NCBI GenBank assembly: GCA_017527945.1
Contig: JAFXPL010000079.1
Coordinates: 1 to 26,846 of the forward strand
From: Bacteroidales bacterium
Lineage (GTDB): Bacteria; Bacteroidota; Bacteroidia; Bacteroidales; WCHB1-69
Reading direction: 5' to 3'
Length of the DNA stretch: 26,846 nucleotides
Of the stretch, positions 7,637-15,934 are shown in pieces. Below the pieces are notes generated by a model. That model had not been told where the DNA came from. It was given only the letters and a program-made list of their open reading frames with translations, and did no database searches. Every line of letters starts with the position of its first letter. The stretch's first letter is position 1. Position numbers and translations under genes: made by a program.

Positions 7637-9103
7637 ATGAATATTAAGAGCGAAAACGTTCCCGGCCAAGTGCAGGAACTCGTCATTGAAATCCAAAAGG
7701 AAGACTACGCCGAAAACGTAGATAAAGCGTTAAAGAAACAACGTCGCGAAGTGGCCGTCCCCGGCTTCCGCAAAGGAAACGCCCCCATGGGCATCATCCA
7801 AAAAATGTACGGCAAAAACATCCTCGTGATGGAAATCGACCGTATCGTCAACGAACAGATTGACAAGTACTTCAAGGACAACAACGTGAAGTACATCTTC
7901 GAGCCCATGCCCGTGGAAGGGAAATCCGAAGTCGATTTCGACAACCCCGACAATTTCACCTTCACTTACGAATATGCGCTCCGGCCCGAGGTCAATATCG
8001 ACTACAAAACCCTGCCCGCCGTCATGGACTTCACCATCGTCCCCGGCGAGGAGGAAATCGACAGCCAGGAGAACCAGCTGCGCGAACGCTACGGCAACTA
8101 TGTCCAACCCGATACCATCGACGTGAACGACAGCATCTCGGCCGACTACGGCGGCGAGAAGGAGGCTTTCTTCTTCATCCGCGACCTCAAGGAAGAGGCC
8201 CAGAAAGAATTCACCGGCAAAAAGGTGGGCGACAAAATCAACGCCGCCATGCGCCAGGCCTTCAACGCCGATCCTTTCTTCGCCCGTGCCTTCGGCCTCA
8301 AGGTGGAAGACCTCAAGGACGACGACCCCTACACTTACGAGCTGACCATCAAACGCATCGGCCGCATCAACCCCGCAGAACTCAACGAGACGTTCTTCAA
8401 ACAGGCCTACCCCAACGGTGACATCACCACGGAGGAAGCCATGCGCGAGGCCATCCGCGCCCAAATCGCCGAACAGTACAAACCCGATGCCGAACGCCTG
8501 TTCATGAACCGGGCCATCGAGACCCTGCTCGACAACGTCTCCGTGGAACTTCCCGACGAGTTCATGAAACGCTACATCAAGGCCGTTCAGAAAGACATGG
8601 ACGACGAGAAACTGGAGAAAGAGTTCGACCAGTACAAGCGCTCTTTTGCATGGCAGATCCTGGAGAACAACATCGTGGAGGGCGAGGACGTGAACGTTAC
8701 CCGCGCCGACATCGAAAGCTATTTCCGCGACTATTTCGTGAAGAGCTATTTCGGCAACTTCAACCCCGAAAGCGTCAAAGACCAGGTCGATAAGATTGTG
8801 GCCGACGCCATGAAGAACCAGGAGTATGTGAAAAACGCATACGACATGCTCTACGACCAGAGACTTGTGGCCGTCCTGCGCAAAAAAATGAATATCGACC
8901 ACAAAGAGGGCGATTTCAAGGCTTTCATCAATGAAATCTCCCCGAAGAATGAAACGAAGGCGGAGAACGCGGAGGAGAAACCCAAAAAAGCGACAAAACG
9001 CAAAGCCGCTGAAAAGGCGGAAGAACCCGCCGCCGAAGCTCCTGCTGAAGAAAAGCCCAAGAAAACGAGAGCCAAAGCCACAAAAAAAACCGATAACGAG
9101 TAA
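7637..9103 (+). CDS. tig: Trigger factor, ribosome-associated chaperone
   Basis: This 488-residue protein is trigger factor, which binds the ribosome exit tunnel and shields nascent chains. The ribosome-binding N-terminal domain is recognisable, with the signature loop GFRKGNAP at residues 43-50. The central segment (about 150-245) corresponds to the PPIase position but is divergent, as is usual in Bacteroidetes. The C-terminal chaperone domain follows (about 255-430). The last 45 residues form a Lys/Ala/Glu-rich extension (such as EKPKKATKRKAAEKAEEPAA) that E. coli trigger factor lacks. It is placed 3 nt before clpP, so tig-clpP-clpX form one operon linking folding with proteolysis. No clear Bacteroidetes promoter is seen directly upstream. 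Confidence 0.95.
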   Translation: MNIKSENVPGQVQELVIEIQKEDYAENVDKALKKQRREVAVPGFRKGNAPMGIIQKMYGKNILVMEIDRIVNEQIDKYFKDNNVKYIFEPMPVEGKSEVDFDNPDNFTFTYEYALRPEVNIDYKTLPAVMDFTIVPGEEEIDSQENQLRERYGNYVQPDTIDVNDSISADYGGEKEAFFFIRDLKEEAQKEFTGKKVGDKINAAMRQAFNADPFFARAFGLKVEDLKDDDPYTYELTIKRIGRINPAELNETFFKQAYPNGDITTEEAMREAIRAQIAEQYKPDAERLFMNRAIETLLDNVSVELPDEFMKRYIKAVQKDMDDEKLEKEFDQYKRSFAWQILENNIVEGEDVNVTRADIESYFRDYFVKSYFGNFNPESVKDQVDKIVADAMKNQEYVKNAYDMLYDQRLVAVLRKKMNIDHKEGDFKAFINEISPKNETKAENAEEKPKKATKRKAAEKAEEPAAEAPAEEKPKKTRAKATKKTDNE

Positions 9104-9106
9104 GTT

Positions 9107-9781
9107 ATGAGAGACGAATTCAGAAACTACGCGCTGAAACAGCACGGCATCAGCAGCCTGAAAATGGACCGCTACGTGTCCATGGCCCGCAACTATATCA
9201 CCCCGTACATCATCGAGGAACGCCCGATGAACATCACCCAGTTGGACGTGTTCTCCCGCTTGATGAAGGACCGCATCATCTTCATGGGCGTGCCGATCGA
9301 CGACGACGTGGCCAACATCATCCAAGCGCAGCTGCTGTTCCTCGAGTCGCAGGACTCCGAGCGCGACATCCAGATCTACGTCAACAGCCCCGGCGGCATG
9401 GTCTATGCCGGATTGGGCATCTATGACACGATGCAGTACTTGAAGCCCGACGTCTCCACCATCTGCACCGGCATGGCCGCGTCCATGGCCGCCGTGCTGA
9501 TGTGCGCCGGTGCCAAAGGCAAACGCTTCGCCCTCCCGCACTCCCGCGTCATGATCCATCAACCGATGGGCGGGGCGCAAGGACAAGCCTCCGACATCGA
9601 AATCGAAGCCCGCGAAATCCAGAAAATCAAAAAGGAGCTCTATGAAATCATCGCCTACCACACCGGCAAAGACTACGACCAAGTGTGGAAAGACAGCGAC
9701 CGCGACTACTGGATGACGGCAGCCGAGGCCAAGGAATACGGCATGATCGACCAGGTGCTGGGACGCGAAACCAACAAGTAA
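9107..9781 (+). CDS. clpP: ATP-dependent Clp protease proteolytic subunit
   Basis: This 224-residue serine peptidase forms the tetradecameric chamber that degrades substrates delivered by ClpX. The catalytic triad by alignment with E. coli ClpP is Ser126 (in GMAASMA), His151 (in MIHQPMGG) and Asp200 (in DSDRDYW). The oxyanion segment [10 protein letters not shown] is present. The N-terminal extension before the mature fold (about 35 residues) is longer than the E. coli propeptide. The stop codon TAA shares one base with the clpX ATG, so translation is probably coupled. Confidence 0.96.
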   Translation: MRDEFRNYALKQHGISSLKMDRYVSMARNYITPYIIEERPMNITQLDVFSRLMKDRIIFMGVPIDDDVANIIQAQLLFLESQDSERDIQIYVNSPGGMVYAGLGIYDTMQYLKPDVSTICTGMAASMAAVLMCAGAKGKRFALPHSRVMIHQPMGGAQGQASDIEIEAREIQKIKKELYEIIAYHTGKDYDQVWKDSDRDYWMTAAEAKEYGMIDQVLGRETNK

Positions 9782-11022
9782 TGGCAAAGAAACAAAATTA
9801 CGAAAGAACCTGCAGCTTCTGCGGCCGCGAAATCCCGAAGGAACAGTTCATCATCGGCGGCTTGGATGCCATGATTTGCAGCGACTGCCTGAAGCTGGCA
9901 ACAGACATCTACCACGACTTCCAGACAGAGCACGAAAAGAAGGAAATCTCCGACATCAAGGTCAAACTCTTGAAACCCAAAGAGATAAAGGCCAAATTGG
10001 ATGAATACGTCATCGGGCAGGAGGAAGCCAAAAAAGTGCTTTCCGTGGCCGTCTATAACCACTACAAACGCCTGCTCCAAGGGGATGACAAGTCCGATCC
10101 GGATGTCGATATAGAGAAAAGCAACGTTCTGCTGATCGGCGAAACGGGTACTGGTAAAACCTTGTTAGCCAAAACTATCGCGACGTTGTTGGATGTGCCG
10201 TTCTGCATTGCGGACGCCACCGTCTTCACGCAGGCCGGCTACGTGGGCGAGGATGTGGAGAGCATACTCACCCGTCTGCTCCAGGCTTCCGACTACGACG
10301 TGAAGCGCGCCGAACGCGGCATCGTCTTCATCGACGAAATCGACAAAATCGCGCGGAAAGGTTCGGAGAACCCGTCCATTACGAGAGACGTGTCCGGCGA
10401 GGGCGTGCAGCAGTCGCTTCTGAAACTGCTGGAAGGCTCCCTCGTGAACGTTCCCCCGCAAGGAGGCCGCAAACATCCTGAGCAGGAGTTCATCCAGGTC
10501 AACACGCGGCACATTCTGTTCATCGGCAGCGGTGCGTTCAACAACCTGTCGAACATCATCTGCGACCGCATGAACACGCACGCGATCGGCTACAACACCA
10601 AGAACATCAACTTCAACCCGCAAGAGGCACTGAGATACGTCAGTGCGCAGGATGTCAAGGACTTCGGCCTTATTCCCGAGCTGTGCGGCCGTTTCCCGGT
10701 CATCACCTCGCTCGAAGCCTTAGACCGCACCGCCCTGAAGCGCATCCTCACCGAACCGAAGAATGCATTGGTGAAACAATACATGGCCCTGTTCAAGATG
10801 GATGGAATCACGCTCACCTTCACAGAAGACTGTCTGGACTACATCGTGGACAAGGCGGTGGAACTGCAATTAGGTGCCCGCGGCCTGCGCGCCATCGTGG
10901 AAAAAATCATGACCGACGCCATGTTCGAGTTCCCGAGCCTGAACAAGAGGAAGATCACGGTCGATAAAGCTTATGCGCAGGAAAAATTCGAAAGCACGAT
11001 TTTCGCATTCAAGGACAAGTAA
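9781..11022 (+). CDS. clpX: ATP-dependent Clp protease unfoldase ClpX
   Basis: This 413-residue AAA+ unfoldase recognises tagged substrates and threads them into ClpP. It has the C4 zinc-binding domain (Cys11, Cys14, Cys33, Cys36), Walker A GETGTGKT at 120-127, the pore loop GYVG at 153-156, Walker B FIDEID ending at 188, and the sensor region LGARGLR near the C-terminus. A loop with AIGYN is the probable ClpP-contact (IGF-type) loop. The second Walker A residue is Glu where Pro is usual (GPTG), a minor oddity outside the conserved GxxxxGKT positions. The start overlaps the clpP stop by one base, and an intrinsic terminator follows. Confidence 0.96.
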   Translation: MAKKQNYERTCSFCGREIPKEQFIIGGLDAMICSDCLKLATDIYHDFQTEHEKKEISDIKVKLLKPKEIKAKLDEYVIGQEEAKKVLSVAVYNHYKRLLQGDDKSDPDVDIEKSNVLLIGETGTGKTLLAKTIATLLDVPFCIADATVFTQAGYVGEDVESILTRLLQASDYDVKRAERGIVFIDEIDKIARKGSENPSITRDVSGEGVQQSLLKLLEGSLVNVPPQGGRKHPEQEFIQVNTRHILFIGSGAFNNLSNIICDRMNTHAIGYNTKNINFNPQEALRYVSAQDVKDFGLIPELCGRFPVITSLEALDRTALKRILTEPKNALVKQYMALFKMDGITLTFTEDCLDYIVDKAVELQLGARGLRAIVEKIMTDAMFEFPSLNKRKITVDKAYAQEKFESTIFAFKDK

Positions 11023-11050
11023 GCGATACACCGAACCTATCCAGCCCTAT

Positions 11051-11086
11051 CCCCGACAAAATTTTGCTCTTGTCGGGGATTTTTTT
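11051..11086 (+). terminator. Intrinsic terminator after clpX
   Basis: CCCCGACAA pairs with TTGTCGGGG in a 9-bp stem, followed by A and seven T. The loop contains the TTTG of the next promoter. Confidence 0.88.
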
Positions 11087-11093
11087 ATTTTTG
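11063..11093 (+). promoter_or_regulatory. Promoter for nqrD overlapping the clpX terminator
   Basis: TTTG at 11063-11066 and TATTTTTG at 11086-11093 are spaced by 19 bp, matching the Bacteroidetes -33/-7 pattern. The -33 box lies in the terminator loop and the -7 box begins in its T-tract. The nqrD ATG is 24 nt downstream. Confidence 0.7.
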
Positions 11094-11116
11094 CAACCTG
11101 AAAAGTGATTTGAACG

Positions 11117-11710
11117 ATGAAGAAATATTTAGGCCCCTTAAGCAAGGACAACCCGATTTTGGTCCAGACCCTCGGCGTCTGCTCAGCCCTTGCGGTGACC
11201 GCGCAGCTCAAGCCCGCCGTAGTCATGGCCCTTTCCGTGACCGTGGTCTGCGCCTGCTCAAACTTCATCATCTCCCTGATGCGCAATACGATACCGCCGC
11301 GCATCCGTATCATTGTGCAGTTGCTGGTCGTCTCCTTCTTCGTCATCCTTGTCGATCAGCTGCTGCAGGCCTACCTCTACGACGTGAGCAAGATGCTGTC
11401 GGTCTTTGTAGGCCTGATCATCACCAACTGCATCATCATGGGCCGTTTGGAGGCTTTCGCACTGTCGCACAAGCCGCTCCCGTCGTTCGTGGACGGCGTG
11501 ATGAACGGCCTCGGCTACGGGTTGGTGCTCGTCGTGGTGGCCTTCTTCCGCGAGCTGCTCGGCTCCGGCACGCTGTGGGGCCGGCAGGTTGTCCCCGACA
11601 GCTGGTACGCCGCCGGCTACCTCAACAACGGGCTGATGATCCTGCCCCCGATGGCGCTGATCCTGATCGGGGTGATCATCTGGGCGAAGAACGGGGCAAC
11701 AGCGAAATAG
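11117..11710 (+). CDS. nqrD: Na+-translocating NADH:quinone reductase subunit D
   Basis: This 197-residue membrane protein matches Nqr[21 protein letters not shown] near the N-terminus, [30 protein letters not shown] and [13 protein letters not shown]. About six membrane helices are expected. NqrD belongs to the NqrDE pair in the core of the six-subunit complex that couples NADH oxidation to Na+ export. RnfE/RsxE is the close paralogue, and the sequence details favour NqrD. It is normally flanked by nqrC and nqrE, but here clpX precedes it and a repeat plus an AbiEi-like gene follow, with none of nqrA, B, C, E or F in the window. The gene itself appears full length and has its own promoter. 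Confidence 0.9.
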   Translation: MKKYLGPLSKDNPILVQTLGVCSALAVTAQLKPAVVMALSVTVVCACSNFIISLMRNTIPPRIRIIVQLLVVSFFVILVDQLLQAYLYDVSKMLSVFVGLIITNCIIMGRLEAFALSHKPLPSFVDGVMNGLGYGLVLVVVAFFRELLGSGTLWGRQVVPDSWYAAGYLNNGLMILPPMALILIGVIIWAKNGATAK

Positions 11711-11726
11711 GCATCCGGACGGGAGC

Positions 11727-11825
11727 ACGGCACCACTGCCGTCCGCCAGCCCGATGCGGGTGCCGGAGGCGTGGCGGTTGGAGGCGGTGTAGGCCAAAGG
11801 AGCATCCTCGTAGCGGCGGAATTTC
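11727..11825 (+). repeat. Long GC-rich repeat, copy A (partial)
   Basis: The segment with GATGCGGGTGCCGGAGGCG is shared almost exactly with copies at about 13456-13556, 14843-14996 and 16003-16160, all on the same strand. Read on the - strand it gives TASNRHASGTRIGL, conserved in copies C and, with one change, D. Copy A begins about 17 nt after the nqrD stop and diverges at both ends. Confidence 0.8.
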
Positions 11826-11895
11826 AGGATGGCATCGTTCATCTGATAAAATCAAATTATCGGCAATTATTTCTATTTATTGACGAAAATTTGTG

Positions 11896-11903
11896 TATCT
11901 TTG
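11896..11903 (+). promoter_or_regulatory. Bacteroidetes -7 promoter element
   Basis: TATCTTTG matches TAnnTTTG, 22 nt before the ATG at 11926. An in-frame TTG at 11893 lies upstream of it and is rejected as the start. Confidence 0.65.
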
Positions 11904-11925
11904 CACCGACAAAAAACGGACAAGG

Positions 11926-12639
11926 ATGTATGACACATTGCATATAGACGAGTTATGTAACACATTGGGTGACAGGATACAATTGACATCTAATGAGATT
12001 GCGAATTTCTATCGGAGCTATTCTCCAGATATTCCAATTTCAACAATTCGATGGAAAATCCACTCTCTTGTTAACAAGGGGGTGATATACTCTATTGGGC
12101 GGGGGCTTTACCGATTTGGGAGAAAGCCTATATTCAAACCAAACATCTACACAAGGACAGAAGTAATAGCAGACATTATGCAACGCAGATTGCCATTCGC
12201 GAAATATTGTCAGTGGGATCTGCGTGTGGCAAATGCATTTTCAACATACCTGCTGAATACGCAGCTGTTTTTTGTTGATGTAGAACGCGATGTTGTCGAT
12301 GCGGCGTACCACGAAATAGGCAAAACATATCGTCGCACGGTCTTGTATCGTAATCTTAGTGAGGAATTGCCCTATTATGACGGATATATCGTGGTCCGCA
12401 ACATGGCACTTGAAGCTCCAACGATTGAGGTTGAGGATATGCCCTTGGCGTCGTTGGAGAAAATTTTGGTGGATTTTGCACTTGACAGGATATTCCCTTT
12501 TTCAGATACTGAGATTGTTGACATCTATGCAAATGCAACTGCCGACTATTCCGTCAACACCAGCCGGATGCTCCGTTATGCTGGTCGTCGGGGCCGCCGT
12601 GACGTTATCGAAGAAATCTTGGACGAAATAAACCATTAA
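11926..12639 (+). CDS. AbiEi-like antitoxin of a type IV-like toxin-antitoxin pair
   Basis: This 237-residue protein has an N-terminal winged-helix part (about 10-80, including FYRSYSPDIPISTIRWKIHS and KGVIYSIGRGLYRFG), as in AbiEi-family transcriptional antitoxins, and a C-terminal domain with the pattern of Bacteroidetes DUF6577-like members. AbiEi proteins repress their own operon and counteract an AbiEii nucleotidyltransferase toxin. The next gene, 3 nt downstream, is the remnant of just such a toxin, which supports the call. The DNA is more AT-rich than the upstream core genes, consistent with horizontal acquisition. The antitoxin itself has no visible defect. The exact subfamily is uncertain. 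Confidence 0.7.
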   Translation: MYDTLHIDELCNTLGDRIQLTSNEIANFYRSYSPDIPISTIRWKIHSLVNKGVIYSIGRGLYRFGRKPIFKPNIYTRTEVIADIMQRRLPFAKYCQWDLRVANAFSTYLLNTQLFFVDVERDVVDAAYHEIGKTYRRTVLYRNLSEELPYYDGYIVVRNMALEAPTIEVEDMPLASLEKILVDFALDRIFPFSDTEIVDIYANATADYSVNTSRMLRYAGRRGRRDVIEEILDEINH

Positions 12640-12642
12640 ACT

Positions 12643-13171
12643 ATGATTACGCAAAATTCATTCACAATAGATTGGATAAACCAAGTATCGAAGAGACACA
12701 AAGCCGATAAAATTCTGGTAGAGAAATCTATCCGGGCTTTGTCATTGCTGGAGAGTCTCTCTGAATCATCGCTTCCTTTCGTTTTCAAAGGAGGGACTGC
12801 ACTGATGCTAATATTCAAGGAGCCGCACAGATTGTCCATCGACATTGACATCATCCTTCCGTTGAGTAACCAAAACCTTACTGCGACCCTTCAACAAATT
12901 GCCATTGACAAGGGTTTTGCTCGCATTGAAGAACATAGCAGAAAATCTGGTATAGTTCCACATTGAGGAAGCCATTCTGTCCGCTGCCAAGGCGTATTAT
13001 CTTGTATCACTGATTGAAACGGGTAGTATCACCATCGAGAAATACAACAGTCGGCAGCTGGAGCGTATGAGGGATTGGTTGTTCACAGACTACGAATACA
13101 CAAAACTCAACAAGCTGAAGAAATCGAATCCAGAGGCTTTCTTCTATTTGTATTTGGCATTACATAGATAG
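12643..13171 (+). pseudogene. Decayed AbiEii-like nucleotidyltransferase toxin
   Basis: The first frame (12643-12966, 107 residues) carries the AbiEii hallmark FKGGTALMLIF followed by HRLSIDIDIILPL, the GGT and D-x-D nucleotidyltransferase motif. It then stops. A second frame, shifted by one base, continues from 12962 to the TAG at 13171 with IEEAILSAAKAYYLVSLI and ends NPEAFFYLYLALHR, which resembles the C-terminal end of AbiEii-type proteins. Together they total about 177 residues, against roughly 250-320 for intact members, so about 100 central residues are missing as well as the frame. The toxin is almost certainly inactive. I infer the identity of the second part from position and pattern. 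Confidence 0.7.
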
Positions 13172-13219
13172 GGATTGGAAGCATGGAAGCGGCGATGGGC
13201 TCGTTTCCGTATCCCTCCC

Positions 13220-13455
13220 AAGCCCGTCAGGGCTTCCATCTCTGTAGCGCGAGGACGTTCCCGGCCGCGCCCCCCGAACCCCGTTAGGGGTTTCCTGTCT
13301 GTAGCCGTTGGCGATGCGGCATTCCCCACAACCCCGTGAGGGGTTGCATATCGGGCGCGACAATGTTTCGGTAACCCGTTGAATATGAATCCCATCCGGG
13401 GATTTGAAACCGCGTGTGGGCATCCGCTACAGACAGGCATCCCCTGACGGGGATG
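13220..13455 (+). repeat. Array of five GC-rich palindromes (REP-like)
   Basis: Five short hairpins occur at 50-58 bp spacing: AAGCCC-GTCA-GGGCTT (13220-13235), AACCCC-GTTA-GGGGTT (13277-13292), CAACCCC-GTGA-GGGGTTG (13329-13346), AATCCC-ATCCG-GGGATT (13388-13404) and CATCCCC-TGAC-GGGGATG (13438-13455). The sequences between them share CTGTAGC after the first and second hairpins, and its complement GCTACAG before the fifth. The array lies just upstream of a RAYT transposase, as REP arrays often do. The last two hairpins recur in front of copy D of the long repeat. Confidence 0.85.
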
Positions 13456-13556
13456 ATTCACCCCGCACACCAGTGCCTCCACCGGTACCGCGCTGTCCAT
13501 CAACCTGATGCGGGCGGCGGAGGCGTGGCGGTTGAGGGCGGCGTGAGAGAAGATGT
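13456..13556 (+). repeat. Long GC-rich repeat, copy B
   Basis: This copy follows the palindrome array and contains CTGATGCGGGCGGCGGAGGC and GCGTGGCGGTTGAGG, a diverged version of the segment in copies A, C and D. It keeps the same order of palindromes followed by the GC-rich block as copy D, so the array end and this block form one composite element. Confidence 0.75.
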
Positions 13557-13632
13557 TCCCTTTGTCTCAAGAAACTCGCTCTGCTGTGGAGAAATATTTA
13601 GCGTAGGAAGCTATCGGTTTCGGAAAAAAATG

Positions 13633-13683
13633 TATTTTCGCGGCCTGTAAGGGTTCTGTCCCTTACAAGGGAATTCTATTCCC
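13633..13683 (+). promoter_or_regulatory. Promoter-like site and twin hairpins before the RAYT gene
   Basis: TATTTTCG (13633-13640) is one base off the -7 consensus. It is followed by two adjacent hairpins, TGTAAGGG/CCCTTACA (13646-13667) and GGGAAT/ATTCCC (13669-13683). The hairpins would fall in the 5' leader of the transposase mRNA, or may be recognition sites for the transposase. Confidence 0.5.
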
Positions 13684-13720
13684 ACCCCAAACCCAAAAAA
13701 ACAAATGCTTGCAAAAAACA

Positions 13721-14785
13721 ATGAACAACGAAATAAGCAACAATTTACCAAACGAAACTTTCACTTGGCTGAAACCAGGTGCTTGGCGAAAACCGTGCAT
13801 TGTACATGTGACCATGGTGGCCAACGGTCGCCAGCCGCTCTTTGGCACTCTTGGGCACAACGGTAGTAAGGCCGTGGTGGAAAAAACGGCCATCGGTTGG
13901 GCAGTTATCGACCAACAACCCCGCATGTTACAGCTTTGCCCCGAAATCAAAATCCTGGCCGACAAGGTGATGCCCGACCATCACCACATTGTCCTACAAG
14001 TCCGGAGAAGCATGAAGCGCAGCATCAAAGAGGTGGTGCGGGGGTATATGCAGGGGTGTAAAGCAGAGGCGAGAAAGTTAGGCTTTGAAGGGAATCTGTA
14101 CGACGGTCCTCCTCATTACCGCGTGCTCACCCACAAGGGGCAACTTCAAGCGATGATAAACTACGTGTATGCCAACGCGGAGCGTGCCTGGCTACGCAAG
14201 CAAAACCCTAATCTGTTTTGTTTGCGTCGAAATACTGAGTCTTGTGGACTGTTTTTCACTTCTTTAGGCAACCATTTTCTGTTGGATTGGCCAGACCGGC
14301 AGATGGTGGAAATGTCGAGAAATGCAACCGAAGAGCAGATGCGGCAACGGTTGCAAACTGCATTGGAATCTGCCAAAAACGGGGCTGTCACCTTTACCGC
14401 AGCCATCAGCAAAGGTGAGCAGATTATCGCACGCAACTTGCGGGAACAAGGATTCCCGTTGGTAGTCCTCCTTTTCGACGGTTTTCCGGCCGATGGTTCT
14501 CCGCAGGAACGGTTTTACAAGCCGGGTGGTGTATATTTTGATGCCTGTTCGAAGGGGAAGCTGCTGCTTTTGGAGCCAACCGAGCAAACCTTCCTTGCCC
14601 CATCCATTCTCAGTGCCACCGAAGAGACTCTCCGCCGCAAGGCCGAGGCCAAGCAAATCCTTTTCACCCCGCTTCCTGTCTCGTCCCTGCGCTACCGCTT
14701 CGTTGCGCTCAATGAGATAGGGAAGTGCTTGGTTCGGGCGGACAGAGTCCGCTGTAATTGGACAGAACCGGCCACCGGATGGTGA
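13721..14785 (+). CDS. REP-associated tyrosine transposase (RAYT) with C-terminal Rossmann-like domain
   Basis: This 354-residue protein is a Y1 HUH single-strand transposase. The HUH motif is MPDHHHIVL with His87 and His89, and the candidate catalytic Tyr148 lies in INYVYANAERA, aligned with the YIHLNPVRA-type motif of RAYTs. Residues 1-165 make the transposase. The remaining part (about 185-285) contains AISKGEQIIARNLREQG, VVLLFDGFP and YFDACSKGKLLLLEP, which I recall as an accessory domain on Bacteroidetes RAYTs and which looks Rossmann- or DprA-like. RAYTs are domesticated transposases that act on REP palindromes. Here a palindrome array lies 265 bp upstream and long repeats sit on both sides. 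An in-frame TTG at 13709 could extend it by four residues. The gene looks intact. Confidence 0.85.
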   Translation: MNNEISNNLPNETFTWLKPGAWRKPCIVHVTMVANGRQPLFGTLGHNGSKAVVEKTAIGWAVIDQQPRMLQLCPEIKILADKVMPDHHHIVLQVRRSMKRSIKEVVRGYMQGCKAEARKLGFEGNLYDGPPHYRVLTHKGQLQAMINYVYANAERAWLRKQNPNLFCLRRNTESCGLFFTSLGNHFLLDWPDRQMVEMSRNATEEQMRQRLQTALESAKNGAVTFTAAISKGEQIIARNLREQGFPLVVLLFDGFPADGSPQERFYKPGGVYFDACSKGKLLLLEPTEQTFLAPSILSATEETLRRKAEAKQILFTPLPVSSLRYRFVALNEIGKCLVRADRVRCNWTEPATGW

Positions 14786-14842
14786 CACTCAAATCTCACG
14801 TTTCAAAGCCGACATGTCTGTGAGATGAGATGCGACATCACT

Positions 14843-14996
14843 CCACCCCGCCCACCATCGCCTCCCCCGGCACCGTGCTGTCCATCAGCCCGATGCGGGT
14901 GCCGGAGGCGTGGCGGTTGGAGGCGGTGTGGGACAGGGTGGTGCGTGACGGCGGTTACGGACGGAGCAGGCCCCGGAAGGAGAGGTTGTGACGGAG
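14843..14996 (+). repeat. Long GC-rich repeat, copy C
   Basis: This is about 88-90% identical by eye to copy D (16003-16160) over about 145 bp, including CACCCCGCCCACCATCGCCT and the stretch GACGGCGGTTACG followed by ACGGAGCAGGCC. It lies between the RAYT and the four-helix-bundle gene and lacks the palindrome pair found before copies B and D. A 7-bp inverted repeat (ATCTCAC at 14793, GTGAGAT at 14820) lies between it and the RAYT stop. Confidence 0.85.
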
Positions 14997-15071
14997 ATGT
15001 CAATTTGAAGATTACGTTACCACGTAAGATAAACGTTATCACATGATAACATGACACATCGACACTACCCC

Positions 15072-15812
15072 TTACTCTACGTTTCTGGTCCCTCTGCACG
15101 CCGGGTATCCGGAACAGCTCCAGAACTCCTTTCCCGAATTGATCCCTTTTCTCGCCATGCGTTTCAGCATCGGTTTGCCGCATTTCGGGCAGACGGGGGC
15201 GTTGTCTTTCGCGCTTTGTTCGGCTCGGTAAGCGAGTCTTTCGGCGGTCAGGGCTTCAGTGAAACCGCCTTCGGCCCGGAAAGTTTCCAGTTGGTTAGCC
15301 AGTTGCTTCCTCAGCATCATGATCAAGCGGTTGCAGAGGACTAACAGACAGTTGGCCGCCACAATCGAGTTCTTTGCCTCCAGCCACTCATCGAATTTGT
15401 GCTTTTGGACCAGAATATGTTGGCTGCTTAGATATTGCACATCGTCCTTGTATAAGGGCTTGTCGAGGTGGGTGTTTGCCACCTTGCGGTAGATATCCGA
15501 CTTTACGGACCATGGAAGCTCTTCGTGCTGGAGGAGCCAGTTCAGGTAGTCGTTGGCCAGTTCCGCGAGGCTGGCGCGCGCCACGTCGGTGAGCCGCATC
15601 TCGGTCTCTTTTGAGGTGGCGTGCCGTGAGTTGCCTTCGGCGATGTTGGCCGGCACTGACCGTGCCGCTTGTGTCATCTGGTCGTATTGGCGGCCACACG
15701 GATCGTTGGCACGGTTAAGGTAACGCCTGCAGAAGTCCTGCGTGGCGAGTTGTATCACGTTGGACATCACCCAGGTGTCCAACCAGTAGTATCCGAAATT
15801 TCCTATTTCCAT
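15072..15812 (-). CDS. Four-helix-bundle protein with C-terminal zinc ribbon
   Basis: This 246-residue protein starts at 15812; an upstream in-frame start at 15914 would add an atypical Cys-rich leader. Residues 1-125 form a four-helix-bundle domain of the S23/TIGR02436 type, with the signature SVPANIAEGNSR. The following helices match the "four helix bundle suffix" seen in Bacteroidetes. A topoisomerase-type C4 zinc ribbon closes the protein, with Cys208, Cys211, Cys233 and Cys239 (CPKCGKPM, WSCSGYPACRG). Related bundles are encoded by 23S rRNA intervening sequences and by diversity-generating retroelements (Avd), where they bind nucleic acid, so a DNA or RNA contact role is plausible. Long repeats C and D flank it. 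Its function is not known. A GTTATC/GATAAC inverted repeat (15035-15050) lies after its stop. Confidence 0.85.
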   Translation of the reverse strand: MEIGNFGYYWLDTWVMSNVIQLATQDFCRRYLNRANDPCGRQYDQMTQAARSVPANIAEGNSRHATSKETEMRLTDVARASLAELANDYLNWLLQHEELPWSVKSDIYRKVANTHLDKPLYKDDVQYLSSQHILVQKHKFDEWLEAKNSIVAANCLLVLCNRLIMMLRKQLANQLETFRAEGGFTEALTAERLAYRAEQSAKDNAPVCPKCGKPMLKRMARKGINSGKEFWSCSGYPACRGTRNVE

Positions 15813-15934
15813 TCTGTTTTCTTTTACTGTTTGTTTAATATTCCGTTTTATTTCAGAGATTAACGAGGACGGGGCGCATTTATTGCACGAACATAATTTC
15901 ACGACAATTTTCACCTTGCAACCCGTTGAACATG

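Noticed and set aside
7730..9787. 685-residue open frame on the - strand opposite tig and clpP
   Set aside because: It is a shadow of strongly biased codons in two well-identified + strand genes. Its composition (His, Val, Asp, Phe rich) is that of an antisense frame and it has no motif.
11110..11883. 257-residue + strand frame overlapping nqrD
   Set aside because: It is an Arg/Pro/His-rich out-of-frame reading of nqrD, which has clear family motifs in its own frame.
13220..13455. CRISPR-like array of repeats and spacers
   Set aside because: The repeated units are 16-18 nt hairpins with changing stem sequence, the intervening DNA shares CTGTAGC instead of being unique, and no cas gene is present. 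REP-like palindromes explain it better.
13144..13503. - strand frame over the palindrome array starting MMDSAVPVEALVCGV
   Set aside because: The frame is formed by repeats (palindromes plus long repeat B). Similar frames would arise at any copy of these repeats, so it is not accepted as a gene.
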